Shown: positions 6,478 to 6,806 of the stretch, in pieces
Layout: every line of letters starts with the position of its first letter
Position numbering within the stretch: position 1 is the stretch's first letter
NCBI GenBank assembly: GCA_946480715.1
Contig: CAMLKK010000088.1
Location: forward strand, 1-6,806
Length of the DNA stretch: 6,806 nt
From: an uncultured Bacteriovorax sp.
GTDB taxonomy: Bacteria > Bdellovibrionota > Bacteriovoracia > Bacteriovoracales > Bacteriovoracaceae
Direction: 5' to 3'
Translations under genes and position numbers: made by a program
The notes under the pieces: generated by a model
What the model was told of the DNA's origin: nothing
Seen by the model: only the letters and a program-made list of their open reading frames with translations
Databases searched by the model: none

Positions 6478-6516
6478 GAAACTGCTCCTAAAAAGTGTCA
6501 AAGAATAAAACGAAAT

Positions 6517-6795
6517 TTATGAAGCAAGGGAAATGGGTGGCCGATCAATTGAAGAATTGAATTCTTGAAGATGCATAGAAGGCGAATCAAAATAATGAAA
6601 TTGAAAAATGAAGTCGGCCGTTTTTATGAGGGGAGGGAGTTTTTCTGCCATCATTGAAGGAGGATGATAACAATGATCACAAGAACGTTCACTTGTCGTG
6701 TCGGGAGAACAAATAAAATCATCGCAATCTACTGAAGGTAAAATTACGAGAACAAGCATGACACTTAATAAGAGGGAAAGACAAAACTTTATCAC
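6517..6795 (-). CDS. Small cysteine-rich exported protein of unknown function
   Basis: I do not recognise a family. The 92-residue product begins with a lysine and a long hydrophobic run (residues 4-20) that looks like a signal peptide, followed by cysteines at 24, 29, 39 and 42 and the cluster SCDHCYHP (38-45), a CxxC-x-H pattern that could bind metal or form disulfides. The C-terminal half is hydrophilic and proline-containing, ending RPPISLAS. Small exported proteins with Cys/His clusters accompany some metal-efflux operons (CzcI-like); the likeness is too slight to name it. It precedes dsbB by 39 bases on the same strand and is probably in the same operon. The start is uncertain: GTG at 6795 lacks a visible ribosome site, the frame remains open to the window edge, and ATG at 6759 would cut the signal peptide short. 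Confidence 0.55.
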   Translation of the reverse strand: MIKFCLSLLLSVMLVLVILPSVDCDDFICSPDTTSERSCDHCYHPPSMMAEKLPPLIKTADFIFQFHYFDSPSMHLQEFNSSIDRPPISLAS

Positions 6796-6806
6796 TGTTT
6801 TATTAT

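Noticed and set aside
6496..6501. Perfect TTGACA (minus strand) upstream of dsbB as a -35 box
   Set aside because: No -10-like hexamer lies 16-18 bases downstream; that position falls on the dsbB start codon region. The short gap to the preceding gene favours an operon.
6478..6501. TTG start for dsbB adding 8 residues
   Set aside because: The AGGAG ribosome site lies inside this extension, 7 bases before the ATG at 6477, and DsbB proteins need no such extension.

Overview
This is a compact, moderately AT-rich stretch of bacterial chromosome with eight protein-coding genes on both strands. No RNA gene, insertion sequence, CRISPR array or intergenic gap above about 70 bases is visible. The umuDC, SRAP and dsb genes point to a Gram-negative-type bacterium. 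The lipoprotein signal, base composition and gene styles would fit the Bdellovibrio/Bacteriovorax group. That placement is a weak inference, because no marker gene is present.

Layout: (1) 68-2269 (+) encodes a cytochrome P450 with a lipoprotein signal peptide and a cysteine-containing C-terminal extension of about 240 residues that I do not recognise. (2) 4010-2272 (-) is a umuD-umuC operon for the error-prone DNA polymerase V, with a 4-base ATGA overlap between the genes. (3) 4045-4803 (+), divergent from umuD, encodes an SRAP (YedK/HMCES-type) protein that should crosslink to abasic sites in single-stranded DNA. It is followed after 3 bases by a small cation diffusion facilitator (CDF) transporter. 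(4) 6795-5432 (-) holds a small cysteine-rich exported protein, then dsbB and dsbA, the two halves of a disulfide-forming system. The two convergent gene pairs are separated by only 1-2 bases.

The most interesting part is the 34-base divergent region at 4011-4044 and the start of the SRAP gene. The region carries a perfect 8-base direct repeat (TTACGCAA, 11-base period) lying over the umuD promoter, so it is a candidate SOS operator that could control umuDC and the SRAP-CDF pair together. The umuD -10 box is so close to the ATG that its mRNA is predicted to be leaderless. The SRAP protein needs its catalytic Cys as residue 2, yet the only standard start codon puts it at residue 8. The codon directly before that Cys is ATC, and it has a strong GGAGG ribosome-binding site 5 bases upstream. 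This suggests either a non-canonical AUC start or a short N-terminal propeptide that is removed.

Overall, the centre of the window is a DNA-damage tolerance island (translesion polymerase plus abasic-site shield). The right side concerns envelope disulfide formation. The left gene is an unusual exported haem protein whose extra cysteines could be substrates for such a disulfide system, though nothing in the window links them directly.
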